A stretch of DNA of 10,969 bases. Origin: Candidatus Cloacimonadota bacterium. Lineage in GTDB: Bacteria; Cloacimonadota; Cloacimonadia; Cloacimonadales; TCS61. Below, one piece after another: positions 1-6,431 of this stretch. Both the position numbers and the translations under genes were made by a program. The DNA lies in contig DAOWES010000018.1 in assembly GCA_030638385.1 (NCBI GenBank), positions 1-10,969 of the forward strand, in the 5' to 3' direction. A model generated the notes under the pieces. It was not told where the DNA came from, did no database searches, and saw only the letters and a program-made list of their open reading frames with translations. The stretch's first letter is position 1. Each line of letters starts with the position of its first letter.

Positions 1-53
1 AGAACAATTTTCCCATTAAGATCTGCGTCCTGAAGTCTAGGAAGTGTCTGCAT
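1..53 (-). CDS. pgk: Phosphoglycerate kinase, N-terminal fragment (cut by window edge)
   Basis: An ATG at 53-51 on the minus strand follows a good Shine-Dalgarno GGAGG (62-58) with a 4-nt spacer and opens a frame with no stop to the window edge. The 17 visible codons read MQTLPRLQDADLNGKIV, followed by the first two bases of a Leu codon. The pattern 'L-x-DADL-x-GK-x-VL' is that of the phosphoglycerate kinase N-terminus, which normally continues into the RVDFN/RVDHN substrate-binding loop; that loop lies outside the window. Phosphoglycerate kinase makes ATP and 3-phosphoglycerate from 1,3-bisphosphoglycerate in glycolysis. The ribosome binding site and open frame are seen directly; the name rests on a very short match and is an inference. 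The gene is separated from the upstream deiminase gene by a terminator and about 700 bp of repeats, so it must have its own promoter. Confidence 0.6.
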   Translation of the reverse strand, partial: MQTLPRLQDADLNGKIV

Positions 54-219
54 TTTTCCTCCAAAAATTTAATAATATACAATCAAAATGGAGATATTTA
101 TATTAGGTGAAAATTTGCAACTAATTTTTTGTTGGATTCAGATTTAAAGCAAAAATGGCTGAAATCAGCACAAGGAGACTAAGGCACAAAGAAGCAGGAA
201 ATGAAGAGGTAGAAGTAGA
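54..219. other. AT-rich leader region upstream of the pgk-like start
   Basis: No open frame or repeat is recognisable here. On the minus strand the stretch contains TTGCAA (120-115) and several TATAAA/TATATT-like hexamers (about 102-72), which would suit a promoter for the gene starting at 53. None combines a good -35 and -10 at 16-18 bp spacing, so no promoter is called. Confidence 0.3.
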
Positions 220-413
220 ATGAGTTTTGCATAATTAAGTGTTTGTAAAACCTCACGCCGACGCTCTTCTGCGAGTCAATCGGAGAATAACACATCCCCC
301 CTCATCCGGCTGTCCTTCTCCCTGCAGATATCGTTCTTCATTTTGTTCAGAGCCGAATCTTAGAAGGAACATAAGAATAGCAAGAAGAATAAAAAAGGCA
401 AAATGTAAATAAT

Positions 414-430
414 CCCCTCTAATAGAGGGG
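414..430. repeat. Small GC-rich hairpin inside the left composite repeat
   Basis: CCCCTCT (414-420) pairs with AGAGGGG (424-430) around a 3-nt AAT loop. It stands out in AT-rich DNA. There is no T-run after either arm, so it is not called a terminator; it is probably part of the repeat inserted between blocks A and B. Confidence 0.6.
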
Positions 431-506
431 TGGCTTTGATCGAGATCCTTTTTAGGAACCATTGTCAGTCTGAGCGGAGACGAAGACTTTAGTAGGAGTA
501 GGATAT

Positions 507-580
507 ATCGTTTTATCGAAATTGTTTAAGCGAGATCGTTTTTGTCGAAATCGTTCTTGTCGAAATCGTTTTTCTGCGAA
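507..580. repeat. Tandem array of ~15-bp units (ATCGTTYTTGTCGAA)
   Basis: Two units of exactly 15 bp (535-549 and 550-564) differ at one base. They are followed by a 16-bp variant (565-580, ATCGTTTTTCTGCGAA) and preceded by two degenerate units (507-520 and 521-534). On the minus strand the array reads as a repeated Asp-Lys-Asn-Asp-Phe peptide, but there is no ribosome binding site or recognisable domain. It lies inside the composite repeat, and its core recurs at 10831-10860 and 10939-10969. Confidence 0.75.
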
Positions 581-585
581 AAGCC

Positions 586-607
586 GATTCGTAGCCGATT
601 CGTAGCC
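586..607. repeat. Two perfect 11-bp direct repeats (GATTCGTAGCC)
   Basis: GATTCGTAGCC occurs at 586-596 and again at 597-607, directly after block C. A single GATTCGTA follows block C in the right-hand copy (10867-10874), so the left copy has gained a unit or the right has lost one. Degenerate versions continue at 661-688 (GCCGACTCGCAGCCAATTCGTAG). Confidence 0.7.
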
Positions 608-742
608 GAATTAGATATCGTTTTGCTATGATAGATCTCGTTTTTCTTCGAAAAGCCGAATCTTAGCCGACTCGCAGCCAATTCGTAGTAGGGGATGAGG
701 TGTTTATTTGAATTATCGGTTTTTGGCAAAAAATATGCGGAT

Positions 743-779
743 AAAAAAAAGACTCCCGAAGTGATGAAACTTCGGGAGT
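743..779 (-). terminator. Rho-independent terminator of the deiminase gene
   Basis: ACTCCCGAAGT (752-762) and ACTTCGGGAGT (769-779) form a perfect 11-bp stem with a 6-nt loop. Read on the minus strand, the stem is followed by one C and then eight consecutive T (750-743), the classical intrinsic terminator layout. It lies about 90 nt after the stop of the minus-strand deiminase gene at 867 and separates that gene from the pgk-like start at 53. Confidence 0.9.
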
Positions 780-866
780 TACTATATTTAAGTGAGAAGT
801 TAAATTCAGATTACAGCACTAAGTTAAAAGAATTCAATCAGTACTGCGAACTTCGCACAAAATTAT

Positions 867-2579
867 TTATTTCATCAAGATCATTTTCTTGCTTTCTACA
901 TAAGAGCCATTACGCATTTTGTAGAAATAAATTCCACTTGTAACATTCTTATTGTTGTTATCTGTTCCATTCCAAATTACAGAATGTTTACCGGAATTCA
1001 ATTTGCTGTTTACCAATTGTTTTACCAATTGTCCCTTAATGTTATAAACTGTAATTTCTGTGATTTCATTTGAATCTGCAATTGAGTAGTTTATGGTTGT
1101 TTCAGGGTTGAAAGGATTTGGGTAATTATTTCCCAATTTTCCTAAACAGAGAGTATTTTCATCAACTCCAACATCTCCAATTGAGAATGTATGAGGATCA
1201 GGAGATCCGATGTAAGGATGATTAGCTGTTTTACCTGCGTTATCTTCTCCATGAATATAGTATGCCACTTTAGTTTGAGGAGCTTGAGCCGGGATAGTTG
1301 CAGTATAAGTGTTATTTTCTACATGTATCATTGGTGCTTCCGTAAATTCACCACCCTCGATAGAATAGAATATGCTAAGTTTATCTTCTACTAATGTAGT
1401 ATCGCTATAGGCAATAAATTCAGCTTCAATTGTGATAGGTTTATTTGCCGGAGCTTCGTTTGTTGGCATATGTCCAATATAGAGCATTTCATCATCGGCA
1501 AGCTCGTGGGTGCGGCAGTGAAGAGCGTCAGTATTTAACCAGCTTTTTGGACCCGGATTTACTCGAATAATTTCATAACCGGGCATAGCGTTTTCATACA
1601 CAGCGATAGCTGCATCATCGTATGAGGTGCCTGTAACGGGGATAAATACTTTTCCATTTAAGATAAGAGAGTTTGTAAAAGGAGTAGCCTGATAGTCACC
1701 CGGGATATCACAACGGAAAACTTGCATAGGAGTTCCATATGAACTGGTAACATTGGCAAAATAATCTGCAACTTGTTCATATTCATCAAATAGGTAATGA
1801 CTTTCGGGAACTCTGGAGATAATAATTTTATCAACATCGAGATATTTTCCCCAGCAGTCCACATGCTTGATGTAATCACCCAATGGATCTGTGGTGATAT
1901 GGAAATTGGTAACTCCTAAATAATCTTCCATTTTTTGATTGATCTCATCGGTCGTTAATTCTTCATTTTCTTCCAGAACCAGATCAGTACACACAGCTTG
2001 ATTATAGCCATCAGTCATGTAGTTACCACCGGTTTGTTCCAGGTTCATTCCGAACCATTCGATATCTTGTTCCTCAGCATATAACTTTGGGATATCATCA
2101 TCGTCAGGACGAGGACGGTTGTATTTGAAGTTACATACGCCAATCTCTTCATCACCATAAGCTACAAACCAGGGAGCGTAATCTCTGCACCAGTAAGTAT
2201 CAGTAGGATAGTTCATGTAAGAAACATTATCCATATTTACACCGCCGTTTGAGAAAGTACTGGCGGCAGCACTTTCTTGGCTAGTAGTCACGATACAAAT
2301 AACAGGAGTGTATTCAGACATCTTAGCAATGAAATCTACAGGTATGCCAAGAGGGTAACGAATCATTACAGCTTTCATTGGTTCCCATTCGGCGATAGGA
2401 CGAACAGGTCCGGCAGGTGGTTCTGTCTCTACAAATTCTCTTTCTATCTCTACTCTTGCCTCTGCTTCGGAAAGACTGTGTGAAAATGGGAATGGATTTT
2501 CCGGATTCCAATCTGCGTTTGCGCTTAATGACACAATTGCAAATATAGAAAATAATAAAATTAATAAACTTTTTCTCAT
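867..2579 (-). CDS. Secreted peptidyl-arginine deiminase-like protein (PPAD/agmatine deiminase family) with C-terminal sorting domain
   Basis: A 570-aa exported protein predicted to convert a guanidino group (arginine residue or agmatine) to a ureido group and ammonia. Residues 1-22 form a signal peptide (Arg-Lys, hydrophobic run, SANA|DW). About 60-370 is the guanidine-modifying (pentein) domain. The likely catalytic set is Asp133 (WCRDYAPW), His239 and Asp241 (KHVDCWGKYL) and Cys355 (ALHCRTHE). About 375-465 is an Ig-like beta domain. From about 484 to 570 lies a secretion domain (YPNPFNPETTINYS, VYNIKGQLV, SGIYFYKM, terminal KMILMK). By recall, PPAD of P. gingivalis uses Asp130, His236, Asp238 and Cys351, plus Trp127, Arg152, Arg154 and Tyr233 for substrate. 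Trp130, Arg155, Arg157 and Tyr236 sit at the same +3 offset here, which favours a peptidyl-arginine substrate over agmatine; this is inference. The start has AGGAG six nt upstream. An own promoter and a terminator suggest a single-gene unit. Confidence 0.9.
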   Translation of the reverse strand: MRKSLLILLFSIFAIVSLSANADWNPENPFPFSHSLSEAEARVEIEREFVETEPPAGPVRPIAEWEPMKAVMIRYPLGIPVDFIAKMSEYTPVICIVTTSQESAAASTFSNGGVNMDNVSYMNYPTDTYWCRDYAPWFVAYGDEEIGVCNFKYNRPRPDDDDIPKLYAEEQDIEWFGMNLEQTGGNYMTDGYNQAVCTDLVLEENEELTTDEINQKMEDYLGVTNFHITTDPLGDYIKHVDCWGKYLDVDKIIISRVPESHYLFDEYEQVADYFANVTSSYGTPMQVFRCDIPGDYQATPFTNSLILNGKVFIPVTGTSYDDAAIAVYENAMPGYEIIRVNPGPKSWLNTDALHCRTHELADDEMLYIGHMPTNEAPANKPITIEAEFIAYSDTTLVEDKLSIFYSIEGGEFTEAPMIHVENNTYTATIPAQAPQTKVAYYIHGEDNAGKTANHPYIGSPDPHTFSIGDVGVDENTLCLGKLGNNYPNPFNPETTINYSIADSNEITEITVYNIKGQLVKQLVNSKLNSGKHSVIWNGTDNNNKNVTSGIYFYKMRNGSYVESKKMILMK

Positions 2580-2636
2580 ATAAATCTCCTATTTCTATTT
2601 TTTTCATATTAAACTGCGAATCTAAGACTCACAGCA

Positions 2637-2665
2637 CATAAATTTTACTAACTATTCTATGTCAA
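2637..2665 (-). promoter_or_regulatory. Candidate sigma-70-type promoter of the deiminase gene
   Basis: On the minus strand a perfect TTGACA (2665-2660) is followed after 17 bp by TTTATG (2642-2637), a weak -10 match. It lies about 60 bp upstream of the deiminase start at 2579 and downstream of the 2886-2944 terminator. Position and the consensus -35 support it; the poor -10 keeps confidence moderate. Confidence 0.4.
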
Positions 2666-2817
2666 TTCAAAATAGGTGGTCTTAACAATATGTAATTATG
2701 CTTGGGTTTTTACTTTTTTTACTATTGATGAATTCGTGAAAAGTACAACTTCAATGAATAAGGTCATCTTGAATCCTGTCGTTTCTCCTTTTCTTATAGA
2801 TGAAATAAGACATGCGA

Positions 2818-2841
2818 AGGCGACAATAGCCATTGTCGCCT
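2818..2841. repeat. Compact GC-rich hairpin in the intergenic spacer
   Basis: AGGCGACAAT (2818-2827) and ATTGTCGCCT (2832-2841) form a perfect 10-bp stem with a 4-nt AGCC loop. No T-run follows on either strand, so it does not look like a terminator. It lies just downstream of a short stretch at 2764-2781 (TCATCTTGAATCCTGTCG) that resembles the dispersed GTCAT/GTCAG...GTCGAA elements, so it may belong to a REP-like or MITE-like element. Confidence 0.6.
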
Positions 2842-2885
2842 ACTCCCAAGCACACCAATCTCGTCTCATTGAGGTCTTAATATAA

Positions 2886-2944
2886 AAACAAAAAGCCACT
2901 CCCATTCCGGTAATTACCCGAATCATAGGCGTGGCTTTTTGTTT
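2886..2944 (-). terminator. Symmetric (bidirectional-looking) intrinsic terminator with nested palindrome
   Basis: AAACAAAAAGCCAC (2886-2899) is the exact reverse complement of GTGGCTTTTTGTTT (2931-2944), giving a 14-bp stem. On either strand the 3' arm contains GCTTTTTGTTT, so it could stop transcription both ways; on the minus strand further T residues follow. The 31-nt loop contains a near-perfect 20-nt palindrome (2904-2923) centred on GGTAATTACC (2909-2918). It most likely ends the long minus-strand operon whose last gene stops at 3186. No plus-strand gene was found that would need it. Confidence 0.8.
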
Positions 2945-2980
2945 ATGAATTACAAATTATTAATTCTTAATTATCTAACT

Positions 2981-3167
2981 TCATCTTTGCGCTCTTGGCC
3001 TTCTTAGCGACCTCTGCGTGAAATCTGAATCCTAAAACCTGAAACATAATTTCATCTTTGCGTTCTCGGCCTTCTCTGCGGCCTCTGCGTGAAATCTGAA
3101 TCCTAAAACCTGAAACATAATTTCCTCTTTGCATTCTTGGCCTTCTTGGCGACCTCTGCGTGAAATC
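2981..3167. repeat. 71-bp tandem repeat, about 2.6 copies
   Basis: Units start at 2981, 3052 and 3123 (period exactly 71 bp); the third stops after about 45 bp. Each begins TCATCTTTGC or a one-base variant, runs through GGCCTTCT...CCTCTGCGTGAAATC, and in the two complete units continues TGAATCCTAAAACCTGAAACATAA. The CTTTGCG...CCTCTGCGTGAAA part resembles an interspersed sequence found between genes in many environmental bacteria (from memory). It lies between the last gene of the operon and its terminator, so it is probably transcribed. The open frame across it merely reflects the repeat and is not taken as a gene. Confidence 0.85.
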
Positions 3168-3185
3168 CACACCCTTTTCCCCTAT

Positions 3186-4436
3186 TCAAGTTTTCAGTTT
3201 CTTTTTCTCAGCTGCGGGGAAAAGAACGTTATTTAAAATCAAGCGGTATCCGGGTGACTGCTTATGCAAATCTAGTATAGTTTCCGGGTCACCAACTTTA
3301 TGCTGATAATCTTCAGGATCATGACCTCCGTAAAAGGTAAAAGTGCCTTTCCCAAAATTTCCATGCAGATATTTCACCTCATCCACCCCGGGTGATTCGC
3401 CCAAAATAATAACGCTTTTCTTTACATATCTTTTATGAAAAGAGGTAGTTTGCCCTAAAAAGCCATTTACAACATCCACGTGACATTGAGTAAGCATAGT
3501 AGGAACAGGATCATATTTTGCAGAGAAATCGAACAGCTGGAAATAATCAGCTTCCGCTCCACGAAATTTAGCATAATCGCTGGCATCGATACTGGAAAAT
3601 TCATATTGGAATGGATTTGTAATTAGAGTAAAATCTTTAAAGGCAAAACAGTTTTCAAAATTTAATTTTTGTTGATAATTTGCTTCCAAACCATCTCCAT
3701 CAAATACAGCGTCGCAAATATCTGTGTTTCCGGCAGCCAAAGCGATATCAAAAGTATCAGTGGCAGCACACATGGCAAAAAGAAAGCCACCGACAGAAAC
3801 AAATTCTTTTATTTTATTTGCAACAGCATGCTTTAGTCTCCAAACACAATCATAACCTAACGCAGCAGCCAGATCTTGGCTAATCTTCACCTCTTCCTTA
3901 TACCAAGCAGCATTGCGATAGCTAGCATAGAATTTCCCAAACTGCCCGGTAAAATCCTCATGATGCAAATGCAACCAATCATAATCATTCAACTCACCTG
4001 CCAAAACCTCTTCATCAAAAACTTTATCATACTCAATTTGGGCATAAGTAAGTGCCATCGTTACTGCATCGTCCCACGGCTGGGAATTTGGGGGAGTGTA
4101 GATTGCGATTTTGGGTTCTTTTTCCAAAACTACCATATCCATATTTTCCGTCTCAATTTCATTAAAAATATTAGCAACTTCCACAGCGGAAATAATTTCA
4201 TAACTTACACCGCGCAAATTGCACAAACCTTCCATTTCAATAGAATCTTGCATAAGATATGAGCCACCTCGATAATTCAACAACCACTTAATTTCCATCT
4301 CTTGTGTTAAAGCTGAGAAGGCTATACCATAAGCTTTTAAATGATTTGTTTGAGTTCGATCCATCGGAATGAGAAGCTCTGCTTGCAAGGCGATGAAACT
4401 AACGCCAAAAAAGATACCCAATAATATTTTCTTCAT
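3186..4436 (-). CDS. Secreted protein of the 'asparagine synthetase B'-labelled family; possible glutamine-amidotransferase-like fold
   Basis: A 416-aa protein with a signal peptide (MKKILLGIFFGVSFIALQA|E, about 1-19), so exported. The mature part begins LLIPMDRTQTNHLKAYGIAF and carries conserved-looking blocks: WLLNYRGGSY (51-60), PKIAIYTPPNSQPWDDAV (108-125), YDWLHLHHEDFTGQFGKFY (152-170), GGFLFAMCAATDTFD (216-230) and FTFYGGHDPEDY (366-377). From memory, similar proteins in Bacteroidota are labelled 'asparagine synthetase B', yet I see no N-terminal Cys2 glutaminase, SGG(L/V)DS PP-loop or other synthetase motif, and a signal peptide does not suit that role. The GGF-x-FAMCAA strand-turn could be a class I amidotransferase-like nucleophile elbow (Cys223) with His372 as partner; this is inference. 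The start at 4436 was chosen because it yields the signal peptide and lies 11 nt after the hemW stop; the ATG at 4526 lies inside hemW. Function unknown. Confidence 0.85.
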   Translation of the reverse strand: MKKILLGIFFGVSFIALQAELLIPMDRTQTNHLKAYGIAFSALTQEMEIKWLLNYRGGSYLMQDSIEMEGLCNLRGVSYEIISAVEVANIFNEIETENMDMVVLEKEPKIAIYTPPNSQPWDDAVTMALTYAQIEYDKVFDEEVLAGELNDYDWLHLHHEDFTGQFGKFYASYRNAAWYKEEVKISQDLAAALGYDCVWRLKHAVANKIKEFVSVGGFLFAMCAATDTFDIALAAGNTDICDAVFDGDGLEANYQQKLNFENCFAFKDFTLITNPFQYEFSSIDASDYAKFRGAEADYFQLFDFSAKYDPVPTMLTQCHVDVVNGFLGQTTSFHKRYVKKSVIILGESPGVDEVKYLHGNFGKGTFTFYGGHDPEDYQHKVGDPETILDLHKQSPGYRLILNNVLFPAAEKKKLKT

Positions 4437-4447
4437 AATAACTCGCT

Positions 4448-5578
4448 TTACATAAATTCTGCCAAAATAGCATTTGATACAAAGTAAAATTTCGGTTTCA
4501 AATAAACGGCTGTGGAATTTCGGCAAAAAGATTGCTCATACTTTTTTAATACGGCTTTATATTCTTCCCAAAAATCGGTTCCAAACTTCTGTTTATAATC
4601 TTTTAAAATAACCCCTTTCGCTTGGCGAAGAGCCAGAAAGATATACTCTTTTTTATGCTCTTCTTCAGAAACCACCTCCGCATTTGCCATGATCTTATGC
4701 TCTGCCATATCCTGCACATACTGTTCAAGTTCATTATTTGAATAACGTATCTTATCTAAATAACCGGATGCGGCAGGCCCTAAACCAAGATAATATGCAT
4801 CTTGCCAATAGCAGGAATTGTGTTTGGAAAAATAGGTTGGTTTGGAAAAATTAGAAATCTCATAATGTTCATAACCTTCTGTAAGCAGTTTTTTTCTTAT
4901 CAGATCATAAAAATCTGCCACCTTTTCATCGCTAGGAATTTGGCTTTCATATTTATGAAGCGGAACATCCGGTTCTAACGACAAACAATAGGTGGAAATG
5001 TGTTCAGGATTAAGCTCTGCGAGTTTTTTCAATGATCTTTTCAAGCTAATTTCATCTTGATCCGGCAATCCATAAATCAGATCCAAAGAGATATTCCGGA
5101 AACCGGCTTTCCGCAAAAGCCAAAAAGCATTTTCAGCTTGCTTACTATCATGCAAGCGCCCCAACAACTCAAGCTCATCATCAACAAAAGATTGAACTCC
5201 CATACTAATACGATTGATCTTGGTTTTTGCCAGTTTTGCCACATACTCCTCAGTTATCGTGATGGGATTAACTTCCAAAGTTATTTCGGCAATTTCACTT
5301 AAATTGAATTTAGCAATAATCTCTTCAATTTCCGTTACCTCCAAAAGCGATGGAGTTCCGCCACCGAAGTAGATTGTGTGTGGAATAATTTGATATTTAT
5401 CGAGAAACTGAGTAATTTCCAAAGCTAAACTTTGTAGATATATTGCTTTATTAGATTTGGAAAAAGATTGTGAATAAAAAGAGCAGTAGCCGCATTTACT
5501 TTGGCAAAATGGAACGTGAATATAGACATGCCGGATAGGAAAATTTTCTCTTATCCGGCAGTTAGGTAAATTATTCAT
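4448..5578 (-). CDS. hemW: HemW-type radical SAM protein (haem chaperone, coproporphyrinogen oxidase-like)
   Basis: A 376-aa cytosolic radical SAM protein. The cluster motif CQSKCGYC places the 4Fe-4S ligands at Cys25, Cys29 and Cys32. FGGGTPSLL (71-79) is the SAM-binding glycine motif; EVNP (102-105), RISMGVQSF (123-131), GRLH (140-143) and DLIYGLPDQ (166-174) are typical of the HemN/HemW family. The Cys-x-Phe after the cluster (no fourth Cys) and the HNSCYW motif (253-258, HNxxYW) point to HemW, which binds haem and delivers it to haem proteins, rather than to the true anaerobic oxidase HemN. HemN/HemW proteins are often misnamed coproporphyrinogen III oxidase. The gene starts six nt after the lepB stop with no clear Shine-Dalgarno, so translation is probably coupled. 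About 17 residues precede the usual HVYIHVPFC start block, with no alternative Met. Confidence 0.93.
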   Translation of the reverse strand: MNNLPNCRIRENFPIRHVYIHVPFCQSKCGYCSFYSQSFSKSNKAIYLQSLALEITQFLDKYQIIPHTIYFGGGTPSLLEVTEIEEIIAKFNLSEIAEITLEVNPITITEEYVAKLAKTKINRISMGVQSFVDDELELLGRLHDSKQAENAFWLLRKAGFRNISLDLIYGLPDQDEISLKRSLKKLAELNPEHISTYCLSLEPDVPLHKYESQIPSDEKVADFYDLIRKKLLTEGYEHYEISNFSKPTYFSKHNSCYWQDAYYLGLGPAASGYLDKIRYSNNELEQYVQDMAEHKIMANAEVVSEEEHKKEYIFLALRQAKGVILKDYKQKFGTDFWEEYKAVLKKYEQSFCRNSTAVYLKPKFYFVSNAILAEFM

Positions 5579-5584
5579 TTAAAT

Positions 5585-6361
5585 TTATTTTGGAATTCTT
5601 AGCGTTCTATCCCAGCGAAAAACAGACTTAGCCCTAAAGTGTCCTTGTTGTTTCAGAAAATAATCTCTCATGTGCATAATAGGTGGCTCACCTTTGGAAA
5701 AGGTAATAATCGCAGGAGTTCCCGTAATATCTTCACGTGGCAAAAAGCCCCAATAACGGCTATCACCACTCACATCTCTATTATCTCCCATCACAAAAAA
5801 ATGGTTTTCCGGAACAGTTACAGGCCCAAAATTATCTCTGCTTCCATAACATATTCCATCATTCCAAGTACAACCTCCGGATTCTCTGGGAAAAATCATA
5901 TTATCGATATATTGCTCATTTGGATGTGAATATGGCTTACCATCAATGTAAACTTGTTTGTTTTTCAGCTCAATGGTTTCACCCGGCATACCAATCACTC
6001 GTTTCACAATATTCTTTTTGGAATACCATTTGGGAACCCAATTACTTTTATCCCAATAAATTGGCCCTAATAATCTAAAAAATTGCTCTCTTGGTTCGGG
6101 AAATTCCGGATCAGCCGGATAATAAAAAATAACAATGTCTTCCCGCTTCGGTTCTGTGAAAAAATATTTGAGTTTATTCCCAATGAGATAATCTCCAATC
6201 AACAAAGTCTGTTCCATCGAAGATGATGGGATCTTGAAGTTCTGAAATGTATAATTTCTAATCAGCATGGCCACAACAAAAGCAAATAAAAGAGCTTCCA
6301 AATAATCTTGAAAAGAGTTCTTCTTGCGTTTAATCAGCTTAACTTTTTTTCTTCCAAACAT
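5585..6361 (-). CDS. lepB: Signal peptidase I
   Basis: A 258-aa inner-membrane serine protease that removes signal peptides from exported proteins on the outer face of the membrane. A basic N-terminus (FGRKKVKLIKRKK) precedes one membrane segment (about 22-36). Box B, IPSSSMEQTLLIGD (44-57), holds the nucleophile Ser48. Box D, VKRVIGMPGE (119-128), holds the general-base Lys120. Box E, GDNRDVSGDSRYWGFLP (192-208), is intact. AAGGA lies 8 nt upstream of the ATG. About 70 bp separate it from rph; the next gene, hemW, follows after six nt. Its likely clients include the two exported proteins encoded downstream in this window. The length and order of motifs are normal for a one-TM family member. 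Confidence 0.96.
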   Translation of the reverse strand: MFGRKKVKLIKRKKNSFQDYLEALLFAFVVAMLIRNYTFQNFKIPSSSMEQTLLIGDYLIGNKLKYFFTEPKREDIVIFYYPADPEFPEPREQFFRLLGPIYWDKSNWVPKWYSKKNIVKRVIGMPGETIELKNKQVYIDGKPYSHPNEQYIDNMIFPRESGGCTWNDGICYGSRDNFGPVTVPENHFFVMGDNRDVSGDSRYWGFLPREDITGTPAIITFSKGEPPIMHMRDYFLKQQGHFRAKSVFRWDRTLRIPK

Positions 6362-6431
6362 ATATATATTCCTTATTTTTTTTATCTTTGTTTGATTCCT
6401 GCTTTATGGTGTCAAGAAATAATGGTTGGAA

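Larger units (their letters stand above)
220..690. repeat. Composite dispersed intergenic repeat, left copy
   Basis: This gene-free stretch contains the same ordered blocks, in the same orientation, as the right end of the window. Block A: 220-244 matches 10701-10725 at 24 of 25 positions. Block B: 457-474 (AACCATTGTCAGTCTGAG) matches 10735-10752 at 17 of 18, and both are followed by a GACTTT...GTAGGA stretch. Block C: 550-593 is identical to 10831-10874 over 44 nt. Block D: 654-671 matches 10877-10894 at 17 of 18. A short D-like core (AGCCGAATCTTAG) also occurs at 351-363, preceded by GATATCGTTCTT at 327-338. The left copy carries about 200 extra bases between A and B, and an additional C/D-like unit at 614-671. 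Block B resembles the 'GTCAGNCTGAG...' interspersed element common in Bacteroidota-type genomes (from memory). No transposase or terminal inverted repeats were seen. Confidence 0.8.

Noticed and set aside
253..462. 69-codon minus-strand open frame
   Set aside because: It lies wholly within the composite repeat, has no ribosome binding site and resembles no protein; the frame follows the repeat sequence.
220..690. Possible CRISPR array
   Set aside because: Repeats are of unequal length, degenerate and contiguous, without regular unique spacers, and no cas gene is present.
526..729. 67-codon minus-strand frame with DKNDF repeats
   Set aside because: It is the translation of the 15-bp tandem array. 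There is no Shine-Dalgarno or domain, and it ignores block boundaries. Kept only as a remark in a finding.
695..943. 82-codon plus-strand frame
   Set aside because: It runs through the terminator hairpin and into the 3' end of the deiminase gene on the opposite strand, with no family resemblance.
2676..2885. 69-codon plus-strand frame ending just before the symmetric terminator
   Set aside because: It starts at GTG with no Shine-Dalgarno, passes through the 10-bp hairpin and a dispersed-repeat-like stretch, and its peptide is unrecognisable. The position next to the terminator is noted in a finding, but the coding call is not supportable.
2967..3170. 67-codon minus-strand frame with a repeated peptide
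   Set aside because: It is the direct translation of the 71-bp tandem repeat and shifts frame between units.
4437..4526. Upstream start (ATG at 4526) for the secreted 416-aa protein
   Set aside because: It would overlap the hemW coding end by about 80 bp and bury the signal peptide; the ATG at 4436 restores an exported N-terminus 11 nt after the hemW stop.
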